Source of the DNA: Candidatus Fonsibacter sp.
GTDB lineage: Bacteria > Pseudomonadota > Alphaproteobacteria > Pelagibacterales > Pelagibacteraceae
Assembly (NCBI GenBank): GCA_023257975.1
Contig: JALRAW010000073.1
Coordinates: 1-10,394 of the forward strand
DNA: 10,394 bases
Direction: 5' to 3'
Shown here: in pieces, positions 1 to 6,874 of the stretch
Numbering within the stretch: position 1 is the stretch's first letter
Layout: each line of letters begins with the position of its first letter
Notes under the pieces: model-generated
Database searches by the model: none
Seen by the model: only the letters and a program-made list of their open reading frames with translations
Told to the model about the DNA's origin: nothing
Program-made: the position numbers and the translations under genes

Positions 1-130
1 AGACATTGGCGACTATGTGGCCGAACTTTTTGGCGGCCAACTCTGACAAGTATCTTGGTGAGTATCTTGAAATACATGGTAAGCATATGGACGAGTATGC
101 GCCGCCCGCGCCACCGCAAGAAGAGAAGCC
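1..130. other. Foreign-looking G+C-richer stretch at left edge, joined to the A+T-rich core
   Basis: Bases 1-120 are about 52% G+C by hand count, against about 23% for 121-240, and the change is abrupt near 118-135. The plus-strand frame from base 3 stays open across the stretch. It reads as an acidic peptide ending in a Pro/Glu/Lys-rich part (APPAPPQEEKPK), then runs into antisense of the Fe-S scaffold gene and stops at 227. I do not recognise the peptide. The minus-strand scaffold frame also stays open to the window edge, but its residues there (Cys/Gly/Ala-rich) do not resemble the expected C-terminus. The simplest reading is DNA from another source joined to this genome, either as an amplification or assembly chimera or as a real insertion. 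Confidence 0.6.
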
Positions 131-454
131 GAAAATTTCTGAAAATTCTTTCCAGCTATTTTTAAGATTTAACTTATTATCTTTAAACATACCTTCAGCA
201 GTATCAAAAAAATCTTTAAATTCTTGAATATTTTTATGTTTAATCGTTCTCGAGAGCAAACTCACTGAGGCTTGGCAGTATACACAAGATTTGCAATGGT
301 AAGCCATATCCTCAATGATATCTTTTTTTACTATTAAACTAATTTCCATTTCATCTCCGCAAATCGGGTTTTTATTTTTTGATGAATGAGTGGGATTGCT
401 AAGTGCTTTTTTATTTTCAGTATGAGAGGCAATTTCCAAAATTTTCAAATCCAT
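131..454 (-). CDS. NifU/SufU-like iron-sulfur cluster assembly scaffold protein, truncated at C-terminus
   Basis: Read on the minus strand from ATG at 454-452, this gives about 108 recognisable residues. They contain the U-type scaffold signature: NPICGDEMEI with Cys32, then HCKSCVYCQASVSLL with Cys54, Cys57 and Cys60. The spacing and the CQAS-S core match the 'CGD ... C..C..C.AS.S' pattern of Fe-S scaffold proteins (IscU/SufU/NifU N-terminal family), which hold a nascent cluster for transfer to target proteins. Relatives are about 140-150 residues long and carry a further ligand Cys near the C-terminus. That part is missing, because the sequence changes character near 131. The frame stays open to base 2, but the extra residues look unrelated. 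It is divergent from mobA with 43 bp between the starts. The family call is fairly secure; which Fe-S system it serves is not clear. Confidence 0.72.
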
Positions 455-497
455 TATATATCTTTAATTGGTATTTTAATGATTTATATTTAGATTT

Positions 498-1112
498 ATG
501 GACTATAACAGCATTTTGGGAGTTGTACTAGCAGGAGGACAATCGAAAAGATTTGGTCAGGATAAATCCCAAGTGCAACTAGGAAACAAAATATTAATCG
601 ATTATATTCTCTTCGAGATCCTAGATCAATTTAATGAAATTTTAATTATAGCAAATAACGACATTAAGTTTTTAAATTCAAAAAAAATTACTAAAATTGA
701 AGACTATAAAAAAGATTTAGGGCCATTAGGAGGTGTTTTGACAGCCCTAAAATGGATTAAGAAAAATAATAAAGATTACAAATGGATTTCTACCTTTCCT
801 TCTGACACTCCGTTTTTTAACAAAAAATGCTTACAAGATTTTCTAAAGAATATTAATGATAAAGATGGCAAACTTTTTTTTATCAAGTCTAATGATAAAA
901 GACACAATATATTTGGGTTGTGGTCAGTAGACCTGTTGGACAGATTAGAAGATGATGTAACTAATAAAGGAGAGCGCAAAGTAGAGGTTTGGGCTAATAA
1001 TGTTGGAGTTAAAATGATTAATATGGAATTTAAAAATAACGATCCTTTTTTTAATATTAATACCAAAGAAGATTTAGAAAAAGCAAAAAAACTAATAAAA
1101 AATAATGATTAG
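498..1112 (+). CDS. mobA: Molybdenum cofactor guanylyltransferase MobA
   Basis: This 204-residue cytosolic nucleotidyltransferase transfers GMP from GTP to Mo-molybdopterin, giving the guanine dinucleotide form. The N-terminal GTP-binding signature is clear: GVVLAGGQSKRFGQDKS, with LAGG at 11-14, Arg18, Asp22 and Lys23. Asp103 in FPSDTPFF fits the metal-binding Asp of the family (CDTP in Escherichia coli). The C-terminal FFNINT (Asn186 and Asn188) matches the conserved FFNINTPEDL. LAGG and the DK pair favour MobA over the related MocA, which makes the cytosine form. Length is normal for the family. The gene overlaps moeA by 8 nt, so the two are almost certainly co-transcribed. No Shine-Dalgarno is visible upstream. 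Sulfite-oxidase-family enzymes do not use the dinucleotide, so MobA probably serves another molybdoenzyme elsewhere in the genome. Confidence 0.9.
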   Translation: MDYNSILGVVLAGGQSKRFGQDKSQVQLGNKILIDYILFEILDQFNEILIIANNDIKFLNSKKITKIEDYKKDLGPLGGVLTALKWIKKNNKDYKWISTFPSDTPFFNKKCLQDFLKNINDKDGKLFFIKSNDKRHNIFGLWSVDLLDRLEDDVTNKGERKVEVWANNVGVKMINMEFKNNDPFFNINTKEDLEKAKKLIKNND

Positions 1113-2352
1113 TTATTTAAGGTCACAACAGATTTTAAAGAAAGCCCCAATTAAAATTGGGGATGAAATTATTAATAGTGAAAATTCTCTTAACAGAGTT
1201 TTGTCATTAAATATTTTATCAAAACATAATTATCCAGCAGCAAATAATGCGGCCTTTGATGGCTTTGCAATAAAATCTGGTGATACTAAATTTTTAAATA
1301 AAAGATCACCTCAGAAATTTAAAATTATAGGTTCTATGATAGCAGGGACGAAGCCTATTAAAAAAAAAATTAAAAAATTTGAAACAGTCGAGATTATGAC
1401 GGGGGGAATTGTCCCAAAAGGCTTTGATACCATTATTCCAATTGAACAAATTGTTTTTTATCCAAATAAAGATAATCCAAAATACATAATCGTTGATAAA
1501 AAAGTTAACAAACATCAACATGTTAGATTTTTAGGATCTGATTATAAAAAAAATGATGTTATTATTAAAAAAGGTACAATTATACATTCAAATCATATTT
1601 TAGCTTTAAAAACCTTAGGAATTAAAAAGATTAAAGTTAAAAAAAAACCAAACGTATTATTTTTTTCAACTGGTAATGAAATCTCAAATAGTGAAAATAT
1701 TCCAGCTTGGAAAGTTAGAAATTCAAATAGTCCTTATATCAAATCTTTAAATGAGAATTTCTTATTTAATTTTATTAATGGCGGGATTTTAAGAGATCAT
1801 CATTCATTTATTTTTAAAAACCAAATAAAAAAAATGTTAAAATCGAAGATAGATCTAATTATCACTTCAGGTGCAATTTCAGCAGGTAAATTTGATTTTA
1901 TTCCAAGTATTATTAAAACTTTTAAACTTTCAAATTACTTTAAGGGGGTAGAAATTAAACCTGGAAAACCGGTATTATTTGCAAAGATTAAAGAAAAGAA
2001 CAAAGTGCTCTTTGGATTGCCAGGCAATCCTATTTCAACAGCTGCTTGCTATAGATTTTTTGTAAATCCATATCTACTAAATATTTTAGGTGTGGAACCT
2101 GAAAGACCAATTAAAGCAGTTTTAAAAAATAACTATTTTAAAAAGAAACATATGACGCATTTCGTCAAAGCTAAATTAAATACTTCAAATTCAGGTAAAC
2201 TTTATCTCGAGGCTTTAAAAGGACAAGATTCTTTTAGAATTAAACCATTTGTACAATCTAATATTTGGGCTGTTTTTCCAGCAGGAAAACAAAGCTTTAA
2301 AAAAGGAGATATGATTGACTGTTTTTTTCCTGACCACCCAAATACAATTTAG
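1105..2352 (+). CDS. moeA: Molybdopterin molybdenumtransferase MoeA
   Basis: This 415-residue protein matches MoeA in length and motif order. The enzyme inserts molybdate into adenylylated molybdopterin and releases AMP. Visible blocks are NNAAFDGFA (49-55, the NSAMDGYA equivalent with Asp52), EIMTGGIVPKGFDTIIPIE (96-114), GSDYKKND (144-151), FFSTGNEIS (187-194), VRNSNSPYI (204-212), TSGAISAGKFDF (254-265), IKPGKPVLFAKI (284-295) and GLPGNPIST (304-312). The changes from consensus (Ala-Phe for Ala-Met, Thr-Gly-Asn-Glu for Thr-Gly-Asp-Glu, Ser-Gly-Ala for Ser-Gly-Gly) are modest and the acidic catalytic positions are kept. The ATG lies within the end of mobA (ATGATTAG). The stop is 2 bp from the stop of convergent moaB, leaving no room for a separate terminator. 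Lysine-rich loops fit the base composition of the genome. Confidence 0.93.
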   Translation: MISYLRSQQILKKAPIKIGDEIINSENSLNRVLSLNILSKHNYPAANNAAFDGFAIKSGDTKFLNKRSPQKFKIIGSMIAGTKPIKKKIKKFETVEIMTGGIVPKGFDTIIPIEQIVFYPNKDNPKYIIVDKKVNKHQHVRFLGSDYKKNDVIIKKGTIIHSNHILALKTLGIKKIKVKKKPNVLFFSTGNEISNSENIPAWKVRNSNSPYIKSLNENFLFNFINGGILRDHHSFIFKNQIKKMLKSKIDLIITSGAISAGKFDFIPSIIKTFKLSNYFKGVEIKPGKPVLFAKIKEKNKVLFGLPGNPISTAACYRFFVNPYLLNILGVEPERPIKAVLKNNYFKKKHMTHFVKAKLNTSNSGKLYLEALKGQDSFRIKPFVQSNIWAVFPAGKQSFKKGDMIDCFFPDHPNTI

Positions 2353-2354
2353 TA

Positions 2355-2879
2355 TTACTTTTCTTTGAGACGCGGAATAATATTGATGAAATTACAAGGT
2401 TGAAAACGAGAATCTAATTGAAATTTTAAAATTCCTTCCCAAGCATCAGTTACGGCTCCTGAGGATCCTGGTAAAGCAAATATATATTTTCCTTTGCATA
2501 TAATTCCTTGTGCTCTTGACTGAATAGTCGAAGTCCCAATTGTCTTAAAACTTAACATTCTAAATATTTCACCAAACCCAGGAATATCTTTATCTTTAAT
2601 TTCATCTAGCGCTTCGATTGTTATATCTCGGCCTGTCAAACCAGTCCCACCAGTGCTAATAATTATATCAACCGCCTCATCACACCAAGTAAGAATGGTT
2701 TTTTTAATTTGTTCTTTATCATCTTTTAAAATTTTTTTACTAACAACAACATGACCCAATTCTTTAATTTTATTTACTAAAATATTTCCCGAAGTGTCGG
2801 TAGATTCATCTCTAGTATCAGAGATAGTTAATACAGCGATGTTAACAGGTATAAATTTTTTTATACTATCAGTTTTCAT
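2355..2879 (-). CDS. moaB: MoaB-type molybdopterin adenylyltransferase
   Basis: This 174-residue member of the MoaB/MogA family is predicted to activate molybdopterin by adenylylation for MoeA. The MPT-binding loop STGGTGLTGRD lies at 75-85. The segments GFGEIFRMLSFKTIGTSTIQ (101-120) and QLDSRFQPCNF (154-164) follow E. coli MoaB closely rather than MogA, and IAVLTISDTRD at 14-24 and TSGN at 29-32 also fit. E. coli MoaB is thought to be largely dispensable beside MogA, whereas MoaB proteins of several other organisms are active adenylyltransferases. No MogA is present here, so I infer that this is the working enzyme. It is convergent with moeA and divergent from the TauE gene, with 35 bp between the start codons. 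It probably forms a one-gene transcript. Confidence 0.9.
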   Translation of the reverse strand: MKTDSIKKFIPVNIAVLTISDTRDESTDTSGNILVNKIKELGHVVVSKKILKDDKEQIKKTILTWCDEAVDIIISTGGTGLTGRDITIEALDEIKDKDIPGFGEIFRMLSFKTIGTSTIQSRAQGIICKGKYIFALPGSSGAVTDAWEGILKFQLDSRFQPCNFINIIPRLKEK

Positions 2880-2914
2880 AATTATGTATCATTAATACCT
2901 ATAGATTTAAAAAT

Positions 2915-3655
2915 ATGCTATCCATAATTTTTTTTTTAGTTGCAGCAGTTTATGCAAGCGTTGGCTTTGCAGGAGGAACTTCATATTTAGCATTATTAAC
3001 AATTTATGATGTAGAATATTTGTTAATTCCCATTATCGCTTTAACTTGCAATATTATTGTCGCCAGCGGAAATTGCTTCAATTACATCAGAGCTGGACAC
3101 TTAGATATAAAATTTCTAACTCCTTATTTCTTAGGTTCTATACCTTTGGCTTATGTTGGTGGAAAATTTCAAATAACAAAAGATTTTTTTCAAATTTTAT
3201 TATTTTTTTGTCTAACAGTAAGTAGCTTATTACTTATAATACAAACAAGACAATACAAATTAACAAATGAAATCATTAAAAAAATTCCATTTTTTATTGC
3301 TGTTTTGATTGGCGCCATTATTGGATTAGTATCTGGAATTGTTGGAATTGGCGGAGGAATAATACTTTCGCCTATACTATTCAATTTAAAAGCAGCGCAC
3401 CCAAAAAAAATTATTATGGCTGCTTCTTTATTTATTCTAATAAACTCTATTGCAGGTTTTTTAGGACAAATTCAGAAATTTAATAATATTTCACAACTAC
3501 ATCCTTACTTATATTTACCTTTGGCTGTATTATTAGGAGGTCAGCTTGGAAATTTTCTTAATATAAAAATATTAAAATCACACATTCTTGCTTTATTAAC
3601 ATCAATACTAGTTCTGATTGTTGCAATTCGTTTAGGTTTAAAAATATTTTTTTAA
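2915..3655 (+). CDS. TauE/SafE-family (TSUP) membrane transporter, possible sulfite exporter
   Basis: This 246-residue, very hydrophobic inner-membrane protein shows about seven to eight candidate membrane segments. It has the internal duplication typical of TauE/SafE proteins: GFAGGTSYLALL at 17-28, repeated as GIVGIGGGIILSPIL at 141-155. Positively charged residues cluster in the central loop (about 112-123). Family members export or import sulfite, sulfonates and related organic anions, and several sit beside sulfonate-degradation genes. Here the gene abuts the sulfite dehydrogenase operon tail to tail, with stop codons at 3653-3655 and 3656-3658 and no base between. Sulfite or a sulfur anion is therefore a reasonable guess at substrate, but sequence alone cannot fix it. 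The ATG is the first in the frame near the divergent moaB start, and no Shine-Dalgarno is seen. Confidence 0.85.
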   Translation: MLSIIFFLVAAVYASVGFAGGTSYLALLTIYDVEYLLIPIIALTCNIIVASGNCFNYIRAGHLDIKFLTPYFLGSIPLAYVGGKFQITKDFFQILLFFCLTVSSLLLIIQTRQYKLTNEIIKKIPFFIAVLIGAIIGLVSGIVGIGGGIILSPILFNLKAAHPKKIIMAASLFILINSIAGFLGQIQKFNNISQLHPYLYLPLAVLLGGQLGNFLNIKILKSHILALLTSILVLIVAIRLGLKIFF

Positions 3656-3994
3656 TTATTTTGCAGCTTTTTCTACGTAGAAAGAAACTGCTTCTATTTC
3701 TTGAGGGGTTAAAATTTTATCATTACCAAAGGCCGGCATTATTCCAATGCCATTAGTGACTGCTTGTTTTACTTGTGCTTCTGTTGGTTTAAGATCATCT
3801 AAACTTGGTCCAATATTGCCTTTAGATTTTGCATTTACTAATTGATGACAACTTGCGCAGTTTCCTTTTTCATTAAAAATCTTAAGACCTAAGATCATTT
3901 TATCTTGGTCAGCTTTTACGCTTAATTGCAAAAAAAAATATATTAGAAGAAAATTAAGAAAAATTTTCTTAAATTTAATTAAAAGCCTACGCAA
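3656..3994 (-). CDS. sorB: Small periplasmic monohaem cytochrome c, SorB-like electron acceptor of sulfite dehydrogenase
   Basis: This 112-residue exported class I cytochrome c has a basic N-terminus, a hydrophobic core (about 11-22) and a likely signal peptidase site after VKA (about residue 28). The haem site is CASCH (Cys46, Cys49, His50), and Met86 in GIMPAFG is the likely sixth ligand. Haem should be attached in the periplasm, where the protein can take electrons from the molybdenum subunit encoded just upstream. The start is TTG at 3994-3992 and overlaps the stop of that subunit as TTGCGTAG. The next in-frame ATG would remove the signal peptide, so TTG is preferred. The size fits the small SorB subunit of SorAB enzymes and is far too short for the dihaem SoxD. 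The partner role is inferred from gene order. Confidence 0.85.
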   Translation of the reverse strand: MRRLLIKFKKIFLNFLLIYFFLQLSVKADQDKMILGLKIFNEKGNCASCHQLVNAKSKGNIGPSLDDLKPTEAQVKQAVTNGIGIMPAFGNDKILTPQEIEAVSFYVEKAAK

Positions 3995-5195
3995 CTGTAA
4001 TTTTAACGCTATGATCTAACCAGCCGTTATGAGAATATCCTTCGTTGTTCTCAAATCTTAACTTAGGTTGCGATCCTTTTTCATCAGTAGCTCGAGACGC
4101 AACTGTATAATTACCTTTTTCTAAATTTGCTTCAAATTGAAATTGTCTCCAAGCAAACTTTCCAAGATTAGGACCAACAAATTTTGCATTCTTCCATGAT
4201 TTTCCTTCGTCAAAAGATAAAGCAACTCCTTTTAAAGGTGTACCATTGCTAAATGCAACACCTGTAAATACTACTTTACCAGATTTTGCCGATGTAAGTG
4301 GTGAGGTAATCCAGCTTTTTACATTCATCTCCCAACAAGTGCCATCGTTAGCTGTTGGTTTATCTCCAATTTTATAAACACGGTAACGAGTAGACATCAT
4401 TTTAAAATCAGACTCTTTATCTGCGAAAACTAATTTATTAATATGTTTAATATTATTTATTCCATAATATCCTGGCACAACTAATCTAAGTGGACCTCCA
4501 TGAGCGTTTGGAATTGGAACTCCATTAACTTCCCAAGCTAATAGACAATCTTCATAAGTTGAAATTGGAACTGATCTTTCAACAGCACCTTCTTTTGGAT
4601 CAATTTCTTTTGGTGCATCAGCGCCTGTACCTGTTATAAATTTAGCACCAGCTACAAGTCCGCCGCAAAGTTCTGCTAAATACTTAACTGAAACTCCAGA
4701 AAAAGTAACACAAGCTGCGCTTCCTGTGTCCCACTTAGTGCCACTTGGACCATGAGCAAAAAATTTACGGCCATTTCCTGAACATTGAAGAACCATCGGA
4801 GTAATCTTTAAAGGCATTTTTTGCAGCTCAGCTAATGTGAATGTTCTTGGTTTTTGAACTCCCTGAACTTCTAATTTCCAATCAGGTCTATTCCCTATTT
4901 GTTGGTCATTTAATGAATTAACATTATTTCTAATGTACACGTTTTCAATTGGGGTAATGATTCCATTTCCGATCATATCCCGATGAGTCTCAATTGTTCC
5001 CTCAGAATGAATAATTAATGCATTTCGATTCTTCCACTTAATGTAATCTGGAGTCGCCTTAGGAGCGGCACTCGAGTGATCTGCTTTTGCAATATTAAGA
5101 TTAAAATTTGAAATAGATGAAATAGCCGCAACACCAGCAATAGCTGCTGAACCTGTTAAAAAAGATCTTCTTTTGGAGTTATGAATTTTTTTCAT
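3987..5195 (-). CDS. sorA: Periplasmic molybdenum sulfite dehydrogenase, catalytic subunit (SorA/SoxC-like)
   Basis: This 402-residue sulfite-oxidase-family enzyme oxidises sulfite to sulfate and passes electrons to cytochrome c. The N-terminus carries a twin-arginine signal (SKRRSFLTG, Arg9-Arg10) followed by an Ala/Gly/Ile hydrophobic stretch, so the protein should be folded with cofactor and then exported by Tat. The Mo-binding domain has VLQCSGNGRKFF, with Cys138 as the expected thiolate ligand, and HGGPLRLVVPGYYGINNIK (232-250). The C-terminal third (from about 290) matches the immunoglobulin-like Mo-co dimerisation domain (GVALSFDEGKSW, WRQFQFEA). It starts an operon with the small cytochrome gene, overlapping it by 8 nt, and this arrangement favours SorAB over SoxCD. 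SoxC-type activity or another sulfur-oxyanion substrate cannot be excluded. ATG at 5195 is chosen because it gives the complete Tat signal. Confidence 0.87.
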   Translation of the reverse strand: MKKIHNSKRRSFLTGSAAIAGVAAISSISNFNLNIAKADHSSAAPKATPDYIKWKNRNALIIHSEGTIETHRDMIGNGIITPIENVYIRNNVNSLNDQQIGNRPDWKLEVQGVQKPRTFTLAELQKMPLKITPMVLQCSGNGRKFFAHGPSGTKWDTGSAACVTFSGVSVKYLAELCGGLVAGAKFITGTGADAPKEIDPKEGAVERSVPISTYEDCLLAWEVNGVPIPNAHGGPLRLVVPGYYGINNIKHINKLVFADKESDFKMMSTRYRVYKIGDKPTANDGTCWEMNVKSWITSPLTSAKSGKVVFTGVAFSNGTPLKGVALSFDEGKSWKNAKFVGPNLGKFAWRQFQFEANLEKGNYTVASRATDEKGSQPKLRFENNEGYSHNGWLDHSVKITVA

Positions 5196-5220
5196 ATTTT
5201 AAAGATAAATTTATGTAAAT

Positions 5221-5226
5221 ATTATA
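5221..5226 (-). promoter_or_regulatory. Possible -10 element for the sorA-sorB operon
   Basis: On the minus strand this is a perfect TATAAT, 25 bp upstream of the sorA start codon. No convincing -35 box lies 16-18 bp further upstream (AAACAC at 17 bp). In such A+T-rich DNA a lone hexamer can arise by chance, so this is a tentative call. Confidence 0.33.
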
Positions 5227-5274
5227 TGCCTTTTAATCCAATTGTGTTTCACTTTTCAGTTGTAAAAAAAACTT

Positions 5275-5303
5275 TTGACTATCTTACTATTATAGATTGT
5301 AAT
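5275..5303 (+). promoter_or_regulatory. Sigma-70-type promoter of the moaA operon
   Basis: TTGACT (5275-5280) and TGTAAT (5298-5303) are spaced by 17 bp, each one mismatch from consensus (TTGACA, TATAAT). Transcription would begin about 6-8 bp downstream, near 5309-5311, only a few bases before ATG 5313. The moaA mRNA would then have almost no leader. AGATT/AATCT arms around GT (5294-5305) overlap the -10 and could be a small operator or chance. Confidence 0.55.
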
Positions 5304-5312
5304 CTCTAATTG

Positions 5313-6302
5313 ATGGTTCATTTAAAAGATAGTTTTGGCAGAACTTTTCCTTATTTTAGAATTTCAATTACTGACGTTTGTAATTTTAAATGTGGTTACT
5401 GCTTACCTGACGGTTACCAAAAACCAGAAAATAAAAAAATTTTTTTAACTTTAGATGAAATTAGAAGAATTGGAATTGCCTTATCAGAACTTGGTGTATG
5501 CAAAATTAGATTAACAGGCGGTGAACCTACCGTTCGAAAAGATTTTATAGATATTGTAGAAAATTTAAAATCACTTCCAGGAATTAAAAAAGTAGTTATG
5601 ACAACAAATGGTTATAATTTAAAACAGATCGCTAAACCTTTAATGGAAAAAAAAATCGATGGAATTAATATTAGCATCGATAGTTTAGATAGAGAAAAAT
5701 TTAAATTTATCACTGGGATGGATAAGATAGATGATATTCTAGCTGGTCTTAAAATTTTACAAGAAAATAATTTTAAAAAAATAAAAATTAATGCAGTTTT
5801 GCTTAAAGGCGTAAATGATAGTGAAGAAGATTTTGACAAATGGGAAAAATTTATAAAAAATAACTATGTAGAATTTCGTTATATTGAGTTAATGCAAACA
5901 GGAGATAATTTAGATTATTTTAAAAAATATCATGTCTCTGCCAATGTATTTAGAGACTATTTATTAAAAAAAGAATGGGTCCATCAAACTGCAGGTTTTG
6001 ATTCTGGTCCTTCTAAAAATTATATCCATAAAGATTTTAAAGGAAAATTTGGCATCATAGCTCCGTATTCAAAAGACTTTTGTAAAAGCTGCAATCGTCT
6101 AAGAATTACAGCACAAGGAGATCTGAGATTGTGTTTGTTTGGAGATACCGGAATATCACTTAGGGCTCTATTACAAAATGACCAACAAATTCCTCAACTA
6201 AAAGATTTAATCAATGCTCAATTAAATTTCAAAAAAGAGTCTCATTATTTAGAATTGGGTAACACTGGAATTACTCCACATCTAGCATCCATTGGAGGAT
6301 AA
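5313..6302 (+). CDS. moaA: GTP 3',8-cyclase MoaA (radical SAM)
   Basis: This 329-residue radical SAM enzyme carries out the first step of molybdenum cofactor synthesis, converting GTP to 3',8-cyclo-GTP, which MoaC then uses. The N-terminal cluster motif is CNFKCGYC (Cys23, Cys27, Cys30), followed by the SAM-binding RLTGGEPT (66-73). The second 4Fe-4S cluster is bound by Cys257, Cys260 and Cys274, in the expected CX2CX13C spacing. The C-terminus ends in Gly-Gly, which in MoaA reaches into the active site and is needed for activity. A TTG lies directly upstream at 5310; I chose the ATG at 5313 as more usual, but both are possible. The gene leads moaA-moaC-moaD-moaE and is divergent from sorA. 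Its stop overlaps the moaC start by one base (TAATG). Confidence 0.95.
   Translation: MVHLKDSFGRTFPYFRISITDVCNFKCGYCLPDGYQKPENKKIFLTLDEIRRIGIALSELGVCKIRLTGGEPTVRKDFIDIVENLKSLPGIKKVVMTTNGYNLKQIAKPLMEKKIDGINISIDSLDREKFKFITGMDKIDDILAGLKILQENNFKKIKINAVLLKGVNDSEEDFDKWEKFIKNNYVEFRYIELMQTGDNLDYFKKYHVSANVFRDYLLKKEWVHQTAGFDSGPSKNYIHKDFKGKFGIIAPYSKDFCKSCNRLRITAQGDLRLCLFGDTGISLRALLQNDQQIPQLKDLINAQLNFKKESHYLELGNTGITPHLASIGG
6294..6299 (+). promoter_or_regulatory. Shine-Dalgarno for moaC formed by the MoaA Gly-Gly codons
   Basis: GGAGGA encodes the last two residues of MoaA (Gly-Gly) and lies just before TAATG, where moaC begins at 6302. The spacing from GGAGG to ATG is short, 3 nt. Nearly all other genes in the window lack a recognisable Shine-Dalgarno, so this one stands out. 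Confidence 0.5.
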
Positions 6303-6847
6303 TGAAAAATCTTAAAATTATAGACACAAAAATTGTAAAAGATTGGGCGAAGGAAATTTTTACAAACAATAATTTCCATATGGTTGATGTGTCGCAAAAG
6401 CAAAATACACATCGTAAAGCTTTAGCTATGGGTAAAATTTATGTTGGTAAAAAAACTTTCGAATTAATTAAAAATAAACAAATGCCAAAAGGAGATCCAA
6501 TCTCTTTAGCAGAAGTTGCTTCACTGCTTGGCGTAAAAAAAACTAGTGAAATTATTCCACTTTGTCATCCACTTAGTGTCGACTTCAGTTCAACAAAAGT
6601 TATTCAAAATGCTGATGACTTTTCGCTTGATGCTTATTGCGTTGTTGCGGCGTTTGCTAAAACTGGGGTTGAAATGGAAGCAATCATGGGTGTGAATGCA
6701 GCGTTAATTACAATTTACGATTTATGCAAGATTGTTAATCCTGATCTTAAAATTGATGGAATTCGTTTATTAATTAAACAGGGCGGAAAAACAGGAACCT
6801 GGGTAAATCCTAATGGCTTGCCAGAATTTTTAAAGGATTTATTTTAA
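6302..6847 (+). CDS. moaC: Cyclic pyranopterin monophosphate synthase MoaC
   Basis: This 181-residue cytosolic enzyme rearranges 3',8-cyclo-GTP from MoaA into cyclic pyranopterin monophosphate. All catalytic positions known from E. coli MoaC are visible: Lys63 in MPKGD, His89 in IPLCHPL, Glu124 and Glu126 in GVEMEA, and Asp140 and Lys143 in YDLCK. HMVDVS near the N-terminus (26-31) and IRLLIKQGGKTG near the end are also typical. The protein is slightly longer than the E. coli form, with a 14-residue tail after the GGKTG block and a few extra N-terminal residues. It overlaps moaA by one base and is followed 27 bp later by moaD. Confidence 0.95.
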   Translation: MKNLKIIDTKIVKDWAKEIFTNNNFHMVDVSQKQNTHRKALAMGKIYVGKKTFELIKNKQMPKGDPISLAEVASLLGVKKTSEIIPLCHPLSVDFSSTKVIQNADDFSLDAYCVVAAFAKTGVEMEAIMGVNAALITIYDLCKIVNPDLKIDGIRLLIKQGGKTGTWVNPNGLPEFLKDLF

Positions 6848-6874
6848 AAAAGCTTAAATTAAGTTGTTATAAAA

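Noticed and set aside
6..227. 73-residue plus-strand open frame as a complete gene
   Set aside because: It begins in the foreign stretch and ends in antisense of the scaffold gene, so its 3' part is a junction artefact. Only the first ~40 residues could be real coding sequence.
776..1066. Minus-strand open frame opposite mobA
   Set aside because: It is antisense to a well-supported gene, has no recognisable motif and reads as the complement of MobA codons.
1306..1521. Minus-strand open frame opposite moeA
   Set aside because: Phe/Asn/Ile-rich shadow of the lysine-rich moeA codons with no domain.
3190..3384. Minus-strand open frame opposite the TauE/SafE gene
   Set aside because: Complement of a membrane-protein gene; the main frame is clearly the coding one.
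3656..5195. SoxCD assignment for the sulfite dehydrogenase operon
   Set aside because: SoxD is a much larger dihaem cytochrome; the partner here is a 112-residue monohaem protein and no other sox genes are adjacent.
5196..5312. Molybdenum-cofactor riboswitch upstream of moaA
   Set aside because: The 117-bp gap is A+T-rich with no extended hairpins, and the likely promoter lies immediately before the start codon, leaving no leader.
5612..5839. Minus-strand open frame opposite moaA
   Set aside because: Hydrophobic shadow of moaA with no independent support.
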